Assembly (NCBI GenBank): GCA_029784825.1
Contig: JAFMAU010000008.1
Location: 1 to 64,000 of the forward strand
Source: Nitrososphaerota archaeon
Lineage (GTDB): Archaea > Thermoproteota > Nitrososphaeria > Nitrososphaerales > UBA183
Direction of reading: 5' to 3'
DNA length: 64,000 nt
Below, piece by piece: positions 8,237 through 16,531 of this stretch. A program made the translations under genes and the position numbers. The notes under the pieces are model-generated. The model searched no databases. It was not told the DNA's origin and saw only the letters and a program-made list of their open reading frames with translations. Numbering within the stretch: position 1 is the first letter of the stretch; every line of letters starts with the position of its first letter.

Positions 8237-8962
8237 TTGCAGTCGGCGGAGTCTGAGTGGGACCCGAAGGAGGCAGTCGAGCTGGGGGACGAGCTCCTGA
8301 AGTACGCCGACACCCTACAGCTCGAAAGAGGCACCAAGGAGAGGATCGCCGAGTTCATGCGGGAGTTCCAGAAGGCATTCTCGAAGCCCGTGAAGCTCAA
8401 CCCCAAACACCTGTCGGAATGGTTCCCGGGCGCCGACAGCGCCCTTCTCCTTGAAGGAGAGAGCCTGGTCATGAAGCGTGGGAGCAAGGAGGTCAAGGTC
8501 TCTGTGCTTGAGATGGAGCCCGCCCCATACATGGCCCTCGTGCAGGAGGTGGCGGCCGAAGTGGCCAGGCTCATGGAGGAAGAAGACGTGAGGAGGGCCA
8601 AGAGCGTCGTTCCCTCCCTCCAGGCGTTCGTGAAGTCAAGCAGGGAATACGCCTCCCCGGCTGATTGGCACGGCTCCGAGCTCATCTTCACCAACACAGG
8701 GGGCCTGGCAGCTCACGTGATGGTCTTCTCCCCAGCCAGCAAGGAGTGGTACGGTCCCTTCGACATCAAAGCCATGGAGACTGCAGAGGTGGGGATGCAG
8801 CACTTCTCGAGGCTGAGGGACGCGAAGCCTCTCAAGATCACCATTAGGTGCGACGACCAGGACGGTAGGAACTACGCCGGGGAGGTCGAACTGACGCTGG
8901 GCTCGAAGGCCGTTCGCGTGATCAAGCTCATCCCGGCCGATGAGGCCCCCGCCCGAGAGTAG
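8237..8962 (+). CDS. Hypothetical protein, helical N-terminus and beta C-terminus
   Basis: 241 residues, TTG start. Residues 1-130 are acidic and helical (KEAVELGDELLKYADTLQLE, EVAAEVARLMEEEDVRRAK). Residues 145-235 are strand-rich (ELIFTNTGGLAAHVMVFSP, PLKITIRCDDQDGRNYAG), resembling an immunoglobulin-like or C2-like sandwich. No signal peptide or membrane segment. I do not recognise the family. Confidence 0.7.
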   Translation: MQSAESEWDPKEAVELGDELLKYADTLQLERGTKERIAEFMREFQKAFSKPVKLNPKHLSEWFPGADSALLLEGESLVMKRGSKEVKVSVLEMEPAPYMALVQEVAAEVARLMEEEDVRRAKSVVPSLQAFVKSSREYASPADWHGSELIFTNTGGLAAHVMVFSPASKEWYGPFDIKAMETAEVGMQHFSRLRDAKPLKITIRCDDQDGRNYAGEVELTLGSKAVRVIKLIPADEAPARE

Positions 8963-9004
8963 CACCCGCCCCTCGCGAGAATACTGCGGCGCGCCGTGCC
9001 AGCT

Positions 9005-9235
9005 TCACAGATGGCGTTCCTGGTGCCTTGCGAGAAGCGCGTTGACCGCTCGCTGGCCCGCGTCCCCGAACCTTTCACGGACTTGAGAGGCGAGCGCCCT
9101 GAACTGGTCGTCGACCTCCTTCCTCCGGGCGCGGGTGGTGGCGATGGCCCATTCTGACTGCAGCGTTTCCAGTCGTCCCACCAGCTGCCTGAGGCTCTGC
9201 TCAGGCATGTCATCGAGAGACATTGATCTCCTCAT
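9005..9235 (-). CDS. Small helical protein
   Basis: 76 residues, charged and helical throughout (PEQSLRQLVGRLETLQSEW, RRKEVDDQFRALASQVRERF), probably a short coiled coil. The start is placed at the ATG at 9235 because GGTAAACC lies about 26 bp upstream. The longer open frame reaching 9457 has no coding character before this point. Unknown function. Confidence 0.55.
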   Translation of the reverse strand: MRRSMSLDDMPEQSLRQLVGRLETLQSEWAIATTRARRKEVDDQFRALASQVRERFGDAGQRAVNALLARHQERHL

Positions 9236-9501
9236 TCGGAGGCTCGGCTTAATTGGTTTACCAAGGGCAAACCTAGATTTGAAAATCATCTCTAGGAACT
9301 GACGGACTGCACGCCCCTCGCGGAGCCAGACCGGCTCGTGAGCGATATCTCCGAGAGCGTAATGAGGTACTCCACTTGGAAGGGTTCGTCTTCCCCGCGC
9401 CCCGGCGGCGCATCCGTTGCGCTTCCTTGCCCTGAAACATCCCGTTACCGCCGGCACCGCGAACTCTTTATCCCCCCAGCCTCGGTCGACGAAGCGTCCT
9501 C

Positions 9502-11526
9502 ATGACTGCAGACGAGCGGGAGACCAAGTTCGTCCTCGGTAAGGGAAGGTTCGTCGACGACATCAAGATGGAAGGGATGCTCCACATGCACTTTGTCCGG
9601 AGCCCCTACGCCCGCGCCCGGGTAATCTCGGTCAGCGGCGGGATAAACGGCCACGAGCTCAAGGCGGACATGACCGCCGTGGGAGAGGACGCGGGCGACA
9701 GGGGTATGATATCCTTCCCTGCCCTCGCCGCGGAGTCGGTCAATTATGTGGGTCAGCCGGTCGCCGCGGTCCTCGGGGAGGACAGGTACCAGGCGGAAGA
9801 CAAAGCCGATGAAGTGGACGTCCAATACGAGCCTCTGAAGGCGGTCATCGACCCAGAGAAGGCTCTCGAATCGGAGCCCATCCACCCCAACTCGAAGTCC
9901 AACCTCGCAGCCGAGGGCACCACGGGTAAGGACTTCAAGCTGTCAGCACCCGTCGAAGTGGAGGGGACCTTCCGGATGGCGCGGGTGACCCCCAACCCCC
10001 TTGAAACCAGAGGTGTCGTTGCGGTCTACGACGGTTCGGTCCTGACGATCTACGGCTCGACCCAGTCGGTCTTCTCCTGGAAGACGGGGTTCATAGAATC
10101 ACTCCGGCTCAAACCGGAGATGGTCAGAGTGGTCCAGATGGACACCGGAGGGGCCTTCGGCTCCAAGGGCGGAATCTTCCCCGAGTATGTCGCGGCGGCC
10201 TATGCGGCGATGAAGCTCAGGAGGCCAGTGAAGTGGGTGGAGAGCAGGTACGAGCATCTGATGGCGACTGACCAGGGCCGCGGAGTCCGCGCCCGGATGA
10301 AGCTGTTCGCGGACAGGAGCGGGAGGGTGAAAGGACTGAAGGGGGACATCCTGGTCGACACCGGCGCCTATCCTACCGAAGGGGACTGGTCGACGGGCTG
10401 GATTGCATTACAGATTACGGGGCCATACTCGATTCCGCGGGCCTTCGTGACGTCCAAGATCGTGCTGACCAACAAGGTGACCAGGGGGCCCTATCGGGGG
10501 GCAGGTCGCCCGGAGGCTGCCTTCTTCATGGAGAGGATCATGGACAAACTCGCAGACGAGCTCAAAATGGACCCTGCGGAGCTGAGGCTCAGGAACGCCG
10601 CTTCGAAGCGGTGGGAGTCCCCGACTGGGCTGAAGATCGGCCCATCCAGACCATTCATGAAAGAAGCGCTCAGGGAGTTCAGGTACGCGACAAGGAAGAA
10701 GAAGGAAGCTCTGGGCGTTTCATTCTTCGTGCTCGTCCCAGGGGCCCACGGCGGGGAGTCAGGTAAGGTCGCAGTCAAAGGAGGCAGGGTGAAGGTCTGG
10801 CTGGGCGGGAGTTCACACGGGCAGGGGCACGACGTCTTCGTGAAGAGCCTCGTCAGCAAGGAACTCGGCGTGAAGGGCGACCTCATCGACTTCCAGATGG
10901 CCGACACCAAGTCGCTCTCCGGGGGGGTCGGGAGCTGGGGCAGCAGGACCGCGATGCTGGGCGGGGCAGCGGCGATCGAAGCGAGCAGGAAGCTGAAGGC
11001 CATGGCCAAGAAGAAACTGAAGCAGGCGTATTCGCCTAGACGCCTTCTGGAAGGGGAGTACGAGGCAGAAGCCTCCTTCAAACCAGAAGAAGGCCTGAAC
11101 TCGTTCGGAGCGAACCTCGCGACGGCGCGAATCAACAAGGACGGAATGGCGGCGATCGACGAGATCGTCTCCTACTACGACGTGGGGAGGCCCCTCAACC
11201 CCGTGATGATCGAGAGCCAGATAACCGGCGGCTTTGCGCAGGCCGTGGGAGAGGTTCTGTACGAGCGTGCGCTCTACAGCGACGACGGGCAGCTGCTCAC
11301 CGCGACCCTGGCCGACTCCGGGATGCCCCATTCCACCGAGATGCCCAGGTTTGTTGCCAAGACAGCCTCTCATCCATCGTATCTCCCGCACGGAGCGAAA
11401 GGGCTCGGCGAAAGCCCTACGATCGGAGTGCCTCCCGCCGCGACTAGAGCCCTGGAGAGGGTCCTCGGCAAGAGCATCACCAGCCTCCCGGTAGAAAGCG
11501 AGCAGCTCTGGGTAACATTGGACTGA
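9502..11526 (+). CDS. Molybdenum hydroxylase large subunit (xanthine/aldehyde/CO dehydrogenase family)
   Basis: 674 residues, shorter than the 750-800 usual for the family. It contains FSWKTG, the Moco-binding GGAFGSKGG (about residue 217), the active-site loop PYRGAGRPEA (form II/aldehyde-oxidase type, not the AYxCSFR of form I CO dehydrogenase) and the catalytic glutamate in AKGLGES near the C-terminus. It oxidises a carbon substrate with water as the oxygen source. The substrate is not decidable, but classical CO dehydrogenase is unlikely. CTCTTTATCC about 30 bp upstream supports the ATG. It is first in a large-FAD-2Fe2S operon. No CoxD/E/F maturation genes are nearby. Confidence 0.9.
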   Translation: MTADERETKFVLGKGRFVDDIKMEGMLHMHFVRSPYARARVISVSGGINGHELKADMTAVGEDAGDRGMISFPALAAESVNYVGQPVAAVLGEDRYQAEDKADEVDVQYEPLKAVIDPEKALESEPIHPNSKSNLAAEGTTGKDFKLSAPVEVEGTFRMARVTPNPLETRGVVAVYDGSVLTIYGSTQSVFSWKTGFIESLRLKPEMVRVVQMDTGGAFGSKGGIFPEYVAAAYAAMKLRRPVKWVESRYEHLMATDQGRGVRARMKLFADRSGRVKGLKGDILVDTGAYPTEGDWSTGWIALQITGPYSIPRAFVTSKIVLTNKVTRGPYRGAGRPEAAFFMERIMDKLADELKMDPAELRLRNAASKRWESPTGLKIGPSRPFMKEALREFRYATRKKKEALGVSFFVLVPGAHGGESGKVAVKGGRVKVWLGGSSHGQGHDVFVKSLVSKELGVKGDLIDFQMADTKSLSGGVGSWGSRTAMLGGAAAIEASRKLKAMAKKKLKQAYSPRRLLEGEYEAEASFKPEEGLNSFGANLATARINKDGMAAIDEIVSYYDVGRPLNPVMIESQITGGFAQAVGEVLYERALYSDDGQLLTATLADSGMPHSTEMPRFVAKTASHPSYLPHGAKGLGESPTIGVPPAATRALERVLGKSITSLPVESEQLWVTLD

Positions 11527-11620
11527 CAGCGAAAGCAGCGACCGTTCTGGGGTGCGATCGACCAGAGTCTGGCTTCCCAACAATATAAGAAGGCAGACGC
11601 TCGGAGGGCTGCTCGCGACT

Positions 11621-12502
11621 TTGCTTCCTCCTGCGTTTGATTACGCCGCACCCAGAAGTATCTCCGAGGCCGTGGACCTGCTGAAGCGTGGAGGGGAGGG
11701 TGCGAAGGTCATCGCAGGGGGACAGAGCCTCCTCCCTCTGTTGAAGCTCAGGCTCACCCTGCCGACCCTACTGGTCGACATCTCCAGGATACCCGGCCTC
11801 GAGTACATGAGGGAGGCAGAGGGATCCCTCAGGCTGGGCGCCATGACGCGCATGGCCGACCTCGAAGCATCGTCCCTCCTGAAGAGAAAGTATCGGATCA
11901 TCCACGACGCGTCGAAGGTCATAGCCGACCCCCTCGTCAGGAACCTGGGCACGGTGGGAGGGAACATCTCCCACGGCGACCCGGCGAACGACATGCCAGC
12001 GGTCACTTTGGCGCTCGACGCGGAGTTCGAGGCGACCGGGCCTGCCGGGACCAAGAAGATCAGAGCGAGAGATTTCTTTCTGGACACATATTCCGTGGCC
12101 CTAGACCACGAAGACATCCTGACAGAGATACGATTTCCGCAGGCTGCCTCCCGCTCCGGGAGCGCTTACCTGAAAGTAGAGCAGAAGGTCGCCGACTTCG
12201 CGGCCGCAGGCGTCGGCGTCTTCCTCCGCGTCGATGCGAAGGGGGAGTGCGACAGGGTCGGCATCGGGCTCACGGCCGTTGGGCCGAAGGCGGTCAAGGC
12301 CACAAAGGCAGAGGACGCGCTCCTGGGTCAGAAGCCGACCGACAGGGAAGCCGTGAAGAGCGCGGCGGTGCTCGCTGCGGAGGCATCAACCCCTACGTCA
12401 GACATCAGGGGGACCGCCGAGTACAAGCGGGGCCTGGTCAAGCTGCTGACGGCCAGGGCGGTGAAGCTCGCCTACGGGCGGCTCAGGGGAGGGTCGTCGT
12501 AG
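11621..12502 (+). CDS. Molybdenum hydroxylase FAD-binding subunit
   Basis: 293 residues, CoxM/XdhB type. The FAD motif VIAGGQSLLPLLKLRL occurs at about residues 32-47 and the second FAD motif NLGTVGGNISHGDPANDMPA near 112. The C-terminal CO_deh_flav_C domain includes KVEQKVADFAAAGVGV. It transfers electrons from the Fe-S subunit to an acceptor. The start is placed at TTG 11621, which gives the canonical LLPPAFDYAAP beginning and follows the TATA-like ACAATATAAG at 11580. The upstream open frame to 11552 is probably untranslated. Confidence 0.88.
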   Translation: MLPPAFDYAAPRSISEAVDLLKRGGEGAKVIAGGQSLLPLLKLRLTLPTLLVDISRIPGLEYMREAEGSLRLGAMTRMADLEASSLLKRKYRIIHDASKVIADPLVRNLGTVGGNISHGDPANDMPAVTLALDAEFEATGPAGTKKIRARDFFLDTYSVALDHEDILTEIRFPQAASRSGSAYLKVEQKVADFAAAGVGVFLRVDAKGECDRVGIGLTAVGPKAVKATKAEDALLGQKPTDREAVKSAAVLAAEASTPTSDIRGTAEYKRGLVKLLTARAVKLAYGRLRGGSS

Positions 12503-12997
12503 GTGGCTGCGAAGAAACACGTCGACGTGACCGTAAACGGGCTCCGGCACGAGGCCGACGTCGAACCTCGGCGCCTGCTCGTCCACTTCCTGAGAGAAGA
12601 TCTCGGGCTGACAGGGACCCACGTCGGGTGCGACACCACGAACTGCGGGGCGTGCACTGTGCTGATGGACGGCAGGGCCGTGAAGTCCTGCACAGTCCTT
12701 GCAGTCCAGGCTGATGGGAGGGAGATACTCACAGTCGAAGGCCTTGCGCGCGACGGGAAGCTGCATCCTGTCCAGCAGGCCTTCCTCGACAAGCACGGAC
12801 TCCAGTGCGGTTTCTGCACCCCGGGGATGCTGATGACAGCCTACGCGCTGCTGGAGAAGAACCGGAGGCCAAGCGAGGATGAGATCAGGAACGCCATCTC
12901 CGGGAACCTCTGCAGGTGCACGGGTTACGTCAAGATAATCGAGTCAGTCGAACACGCTTCGCGCCTGATGGGACGCCAGAGCCGGCGGGCTCGATGA
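12503..12997 (+). CDS. Molybdenum hydroxylase [2Fe-2S] subunit
   Basis: 164 residues, CoxS/XdhC type. The plant-ferredoxin cluster ligands lie in [16 protein letters not shown] and KSCTV. The second, all-helical cluster domain has QCGFCTPGM and NLCRCTGY. All eight cysteines are present. Its GTG start directly abuts the stop of the FAD subunit gene, so the two are translationally linked. It passes electrons from the molybdenum site to FAD. Confidence 0.93.
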   Translation: MAAKKHVDVTVNGLRHEADVEPRRLLVHFLREDLGLTGTHVGCDTTNCGACTVLMDGRAVKSCTVLAVQADGREILTVEGLARDGKLHPVQQAFLDKHGLQCGFCTPGMLMTAYALLEKNRRPSEDEIRNAISGNLCRCTGYVKIIESVEHASRLMGRQSRRAR

Positions 12998-13111
12998 AGC
13001 CTGGCTAGCCTGCACCTTCCCTCTACTCGCCGTCTGCCAGCCTCTAGGTGAAATACGCAACGGGGGAGACGGCGAGGAAGTAGCGGCGACGACGGCTTAG
13101 GGGATGCGTAT

Positions 13112-13684
13112 ATGAAAGAGAACGAGTCATCCGGCGGTGTGAACGAGACCGAGACTTTCTGGAGAGGATTCATCAGGAAGCACCTCCCTGCGCTGACGGC
13201 GTTCGTGGCCGCGGCCGTCCTGGCTTTCGCGTGGGCCGTCTACGTGTTCTGGTGGTTCGCCGGCGACGCCCAGTCCACGGGCCTCGTCCCGGGTACCATA
13301 GGCTTCTGGACGATGGGGAACCTGATCAGCTTCATGATATATGCCATCATCTGGGAGCTGATTCTGGTCGGGGTCCCGGTGGCCATAGGCGGAGTGATCG
13401 CCTGGCGGTGGTGGAAGAGGCTCCCCGACGAAGGGAGGGGAGGGCTCTGCTTCAAGCGCTCACGGTCGGTCAGAGGGGGCGGCGGGGTCTCCTTTCTGAT
13501 TTTCATCGCGTTCTGCATCAAGGTGTACGTCGACGGGAACTGGAACGTCCCCGTCGCGGCTTTCTCACTGAACTACGTGGTGAGCTCAGTCATCACAATC
13601 CTGCTCTGGGGAGCGGTGATCTTCGGAATCCCGGCCGCCATAGCGCTCGCGTGGTGGCTGAGCCGAGAAGCGAAGATGCCATAG
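13112..13684 (+). CDS. Integral membrane protein, unknown function
   Basis: 190 residues with four hydrophobic helices: ALTAFVAAAVLAFAWAVYVF, LISFMIYAIIWELILVGVPV, GVSFLIFIAFCIKVYV and VVSSVITILLWGAVIFGIPA. A charged loop with RRWWKR-like residues lies between helices 2 and 3. Both ends are predicted cytoplasmic. ATG start. No known domain recognised. The following methyltransferase begins 5 bp later, suggesting one transcript. Confidence 0.72.
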   Translation: MKENESSGGVNETETFWRGFIRKHLPALTAFVAAAVLAFAWAVYVFWWFAGDAQSTGLVPGTIGFWTMGNLISFMIYAIIWELILVGVPVAIGGVIAWRWWKRLPDEGRGGLCFKRSRSVRGGGGVSFLIFIAFCIKVYVDGNWNVPVAAFSLNYVVSSVITILLWGAVIFGIPAAIALAWWLSREAKMP

Positions 13685-13689
13685 GGTAG

Positions 13690-14568
13690 ATGCCCCTGAG
13701 CCGCAGAAGCCCCGGACTGGTGGCAAAGGCCGTCCTCGTCTCCGTCCCGGTCATCCTCCTGATACTCGGAGGGCTCTACGAGATTTCGCTGGCCGTCGTG
13801 AGCTTGCTCAGGTTCCCAGCGCTGGATTCACAGCCAGCTGTCAGGCTCTCGGGCGGGGCCGTGTTCGCAGCGGGCCTCGGGCTCGCGGCCTGGGTCTTCA
13901 TGTACAGGCGCCCGTCGGACATGATCGTCTCCACTTACTTCACATTCATGAAGCTCTTGACCAGGTCGCCTCTCTCTGAGCCAGAGGGCAGGACCGAGCC
14001 TCTGGTGATCAGCGGCCCCCAGAGATACCTCAGGCATCCGCTCTACCTCGGCGTCACTACGATGTTCCTCGGCTGGTCCCTTCTCACCAGCAGCGCCGCA
14101 ACCCTCTTCACCGCTGTGCTGGTCCTGCTCTGGTTCCGCTTCATACTGATACCATTCGAAGAGGCCGAGCTGAGGGCGATCTTCGGCGACCGGTACGCGC
14201 GTTACTCGGCCGAAGTCCCCATGCTCATCCCGCTCGAACGGAGGAGAGGTCGCAGGTCAGGAAATGGCGGGGTTCCTCTTCCGCAGGGCGCGCCGGACGC
14301 CCCTGACGAGGCGCGCCAGCGGGCGGTTGCGCCTCTCCAGGTTCCTAGCCAGCACCTCCTCTTCGGAGACCAGGGTTACCTTCAGCTCGTTCACGTGGAC
14401 CCTCGCGTAGAAGAAGTAGATTGGGACCCCGACCATCACCGCAAGCGTCCCTATAATCTGGTCAGAGGTCGAAGTAGAGTACAGGAGGTAGAGGCTGATG
14501 GCCGCTCCCGCCCAGGGGATCACACTCTGTCCGCGGAGTCCGTGCTCCCCTTTGTTCAGCACAGATAG
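13690..14568 (+). CDS. ICMT/PEMT-like membrane methyltransferase with antisense-encoded tail
   Basis: 292 residues. The first 190 form an isoprenylcysteine/phospholipid methyltransferase-like domain with membrane helices, GPQRYLRHPLYLG (the RHPxY motif) and a C-terminal RFILIPFEEAELRAIFGDRY typical of the SAM-binding region. The last 104 residues have no domain character and are read from the strand opposite the 3' end of the permease gene, a 312-bp overlap. The functional protein probably ends near residue 190. A lost stop or frameshift is possible. Substrate unknown. Confidence 0.72.
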   Translation: MPLSRRSPGLVAKAVLVSVPVILLILGGLYEISLAVVSLLRFPALDSQPAVRLSGGAVFAAGLGLAAWVFMYRRPSDMIVSTYFTFMKLLTRSPLSEPEGRTEPLVISGPQRYLRHPLYLGVTTMFLGWSLLTSSAATLFTAVLVLLWFRFILIPFEEAELRAIFGDRYARYSAEVPMLIPLERRRGRRSGNGGVPLPQGAPDAPDEARQRAVAPLQVPSQHLLFGDQGYLQLVHVDPRVEEVDWDPDHHRKRPYNLVRGRSRVQEVEADGRSRPGDHTLSAESVLPFVQHR

Positions 14569-15654
14569 CGAAAGGCAGACGAGCAGATAGCAGACCCCCA
14601 GGTTGAAGACCGCGAAGGAAATGAGCTGTGAGATCTGAGAGTAGAACGAAAGGGCCAGGGCCACGGCACCTTCGATGAGCACCGCCACGTAGGGGGTCCT
14701 GTAGCGCGGATGTACCCGCTGCACTGCCTTCGGGAGGAGGCCGTCCGACGCCATGGCATAGATCAGCCTGGCGGTCCCCAGGACCTCTGTCTCGTCGACC
14801 CCTGCCACCGAAGCGAGGGCGCCCACCCCTGTGATTATCGCGCCTGCTCCCCCAAGGAGCATCGACCCGACCAGGACCAGGGGTACTGCGCTCGTCGACA
14901 GCGTCGACCAGTTCACTACCCCGAAAGCTGCGAAGTTCGTGACGACGTAGAAGAAAATGACGACGGCCATTCCGCTAATCAGGGCGCGGGGGACGTTCTT
15001 CTTCGGGTCGACCACTTCGCTCGCAGGGAGGGACCCCAGCTCGAAACCGGCGTACGCCCAGAAGACGAGGACGACCACCGTCCCGAAGTTGCCGAGGCCG
15101 ACCGGCGCCAGAGGAGAATAGTTCCCGAGGAGCCTCGGGCTGTAGAGGAGGGTCCCTACGCCGAGGACAATGATCATCAGGAGCGGGGTGAGCTTGGCTA
15201 TGGTCAGGACGTCGTTCACCCTGCCCGCGGCCTTTACCCCATAGATGTTGATGAAGACTGCCGCCGAGATGAACAGGACCCTCACGACGACCTGTTCCGC
15301 ATATCCGAGGGGGACGAAGTACACCAGGTAGTTCGTGAATACTATGGCGAAGACCGGGAGCGCTACGATCTCCGCGATGCACATGCTCCACCCCGCGATG
15401 AAACCCCAGAACCTGTCGAAGGCCTTCGTGACGTAGGCATACGAGCCGCCCACGTTCGGCACGTAGTAGCTGCAGTAGGCGAAGACCATCACCAGGACCA
15501 TCGAGATCGCCCCGCCGATCACCCAGACGGCGATCGAGAACGGGCCAATCAGGCCGGCCGTCAGCCCTGGAATGATGTAGATGTCGCTGCCCACTATTGA
15601 CCCGATGACGATGTTCATGAGGTCGAAGTAGGACAGATTTCGTTTGAGCTCCAA
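14257..15654 (-). CDS. APC-family amino-acid permease
   Basis: 465 residues and about 12 transmembrane helices. Helix 1 has the APC signature IVIGSIVGSDIYIIPG. Further family features are VGGSYAYVTKAF after helix 2, FWAYAGFELG in helix 6, and PASEVVDPKKNVPRAL after helix 6. It is probably an amino-acid/proton symporter or exchanger. The TTG start is supported by CAAAATAGCC about 27 bp upstream on the minus strand. Its 3' end is overlapped by the convergent ICMT-like frame. Confidence 0.88.
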   Translation of the reverse strand: MELKRNLSYFDLMNIVIGSIVGSDIYIIPGLTAGLIGPFSIAVWVIGGAISMVLVMVFAYCSYYVPNVGGSYAYVTKAFDRFWGFIAGWSMCIAEIVALPVFAIVFTNYLVYFVPLGYAEQVVVRVLFISAAVFINIYGVKAAGRVNDVLTIAKLTPLLMIIVLGVGTLLYSPRLLGNYSPLAPVGLGNFGTVVVLVFWAYAGFELGSLPASEVVDPKKNVPRALISGMAVVIFFYVVTNFAAFGVVNWSTLSTSAVPLVLVGSMLLGGAGAIITGVGALASVAGVDETEVLGTARLIYAMASDGLLPKAVQRVHPRYRTPYVAVLIEGAVALALSFYSQISQLISFAVFNLGVCYLLVCLSLSVLNKGEHGLRGQSVIPWAGAAISLYLLYSTSTSDQIIGTLAVMVGVPIYFFYARVHVNELKVTLVSEEEVLARNLERRNRPLARLVRGVRRALRKRNPAIS

Positions 15655-15843
15655 GCAGCGGCGTCTGGGAGTCCAGCGGGGCTATTTTGCCTTGCGCGCA
15701 GGACCAAGCCGCGTGGCGCCCGCGACGGCCTGACCTTCGGGAAACGTTAGGGAACAATGTTTCATGTTCAATTTGCTTGTACGAGCCTCTGAGACCTGTC
15801 ACAAAACGCTGTATCATATCGAGTCCCACGCCCGGCATCTTTC

Positions 15844-16446
15844 GTGAAGACGAAAACCGTAGCAACGGCCGCGCTCATCGCAATTCTCCTCGCAGGAGTC
15901 GCAACTGCGGCATTCGCAAGCACAGGCCAGCTAGCCAGCACGTCGCAGAGCCAGAACCGAGGCGACGACCGCGGGCTGGGTGACGGCCAAGGTCTGGGAC
16001 ACGACCGCGACCAAGGCAACTTCGCAGCATGCAACAATCTGACCGTCGGCGAGGCCCTGACCGTCTCGGGCCCCGCAGGGCGTTACTTCAACGCAAGCAA
16101 CCGTCAGATAGGCGGGAACGCCTCAGGCACCTTCACCTTCACTGTCGCAGCCAAGTACGCCGAAGGCTGCACCCTCACGATATCTTCCGGCAGCTTCAAG
16201 CTCGGTTCCACCACCTACACCGTCACCGGGGGTTCGATAATCCTGAACCACGGCGGGAGGTCCGGAGAAGGCACCGGGACCACTTCTGGTGGCAGCTTCC
16301 TCATCAGCATCGCAGGTCTGCAGGGCAACTCCAAGTCTGCGAACATCGGCGCGGTCAGGCTAGACTTCAAGACCGGACAGAACGAGTTCCTGGTCCAACT
16401 GCACTCCCCAGCTCTTCCAGACGACGAAGCTGCCGAGAGCGGCTAG
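15844..16446 (+). CDS. Exported beta-rich protein (paralogue of the one at 46198)
   Basis: 200 residues, GTG start. Residues 1-26 are a signal peptide (TVATAALIAILLAGVATAAFA). A Gly/Asp/Gln-rich linker follows (residues 35-58), then a strand-rich domain with LTVSGPAGRYF, NASGTFTFTVAAKY, LTISSGSFKLGSTTYTVTGG and FKTGQNEFLVQL. The paired-strand pattern and the phrase GxxTYTxxGG recur in the protein at 46198-46740, so the two are paralogues. Probably a cell-surface or secreted protein. No enzyme motif. Confidence 0.72.
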   Translation: MKTKTVATAALIAILLAGVATAAFASTGQLASTSQSQNRGDDRGLGDGQGLGHDRDQGNFAACNNLTVGEALTVSGPAGRYFNASNRQIGGNASGTFTFTVAAKYAEGCTLTISSGSFKLGSTTYTVTGGSIILNHGGRSGEGTGTTSGGSFLISIAGLQGNSKSANIGAVRLDFKTGQNEFLVQLHSPALPDDEAAESG

Positions 16447-16460
16447 ACCGGGAATCTCGC

Positions 16461-16470
16461 TTCTTTTTTT
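16461..16470 (+). terminator. T-tract terminator after the exported protein gene
   Basis: TTCTTTTTTT lies 15 bp after the stop, flanked by short complementary arms GGAAT and ATTCC. Confidence 0.5.
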
Positions 16471-16531
16471 GGTATTCCGCCGACTCAGACCTGCCCTTGG
16501 CCAAAGGAAAACAGGAGTGAGCCCGCCCGCT

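Noticed and set aside
14710..15600. Plus-strand frame of 296 codons opposite the permease gene
   Set aside because: Highly charged low-complexity translation typical of antisense reading of a membrane protein gene.
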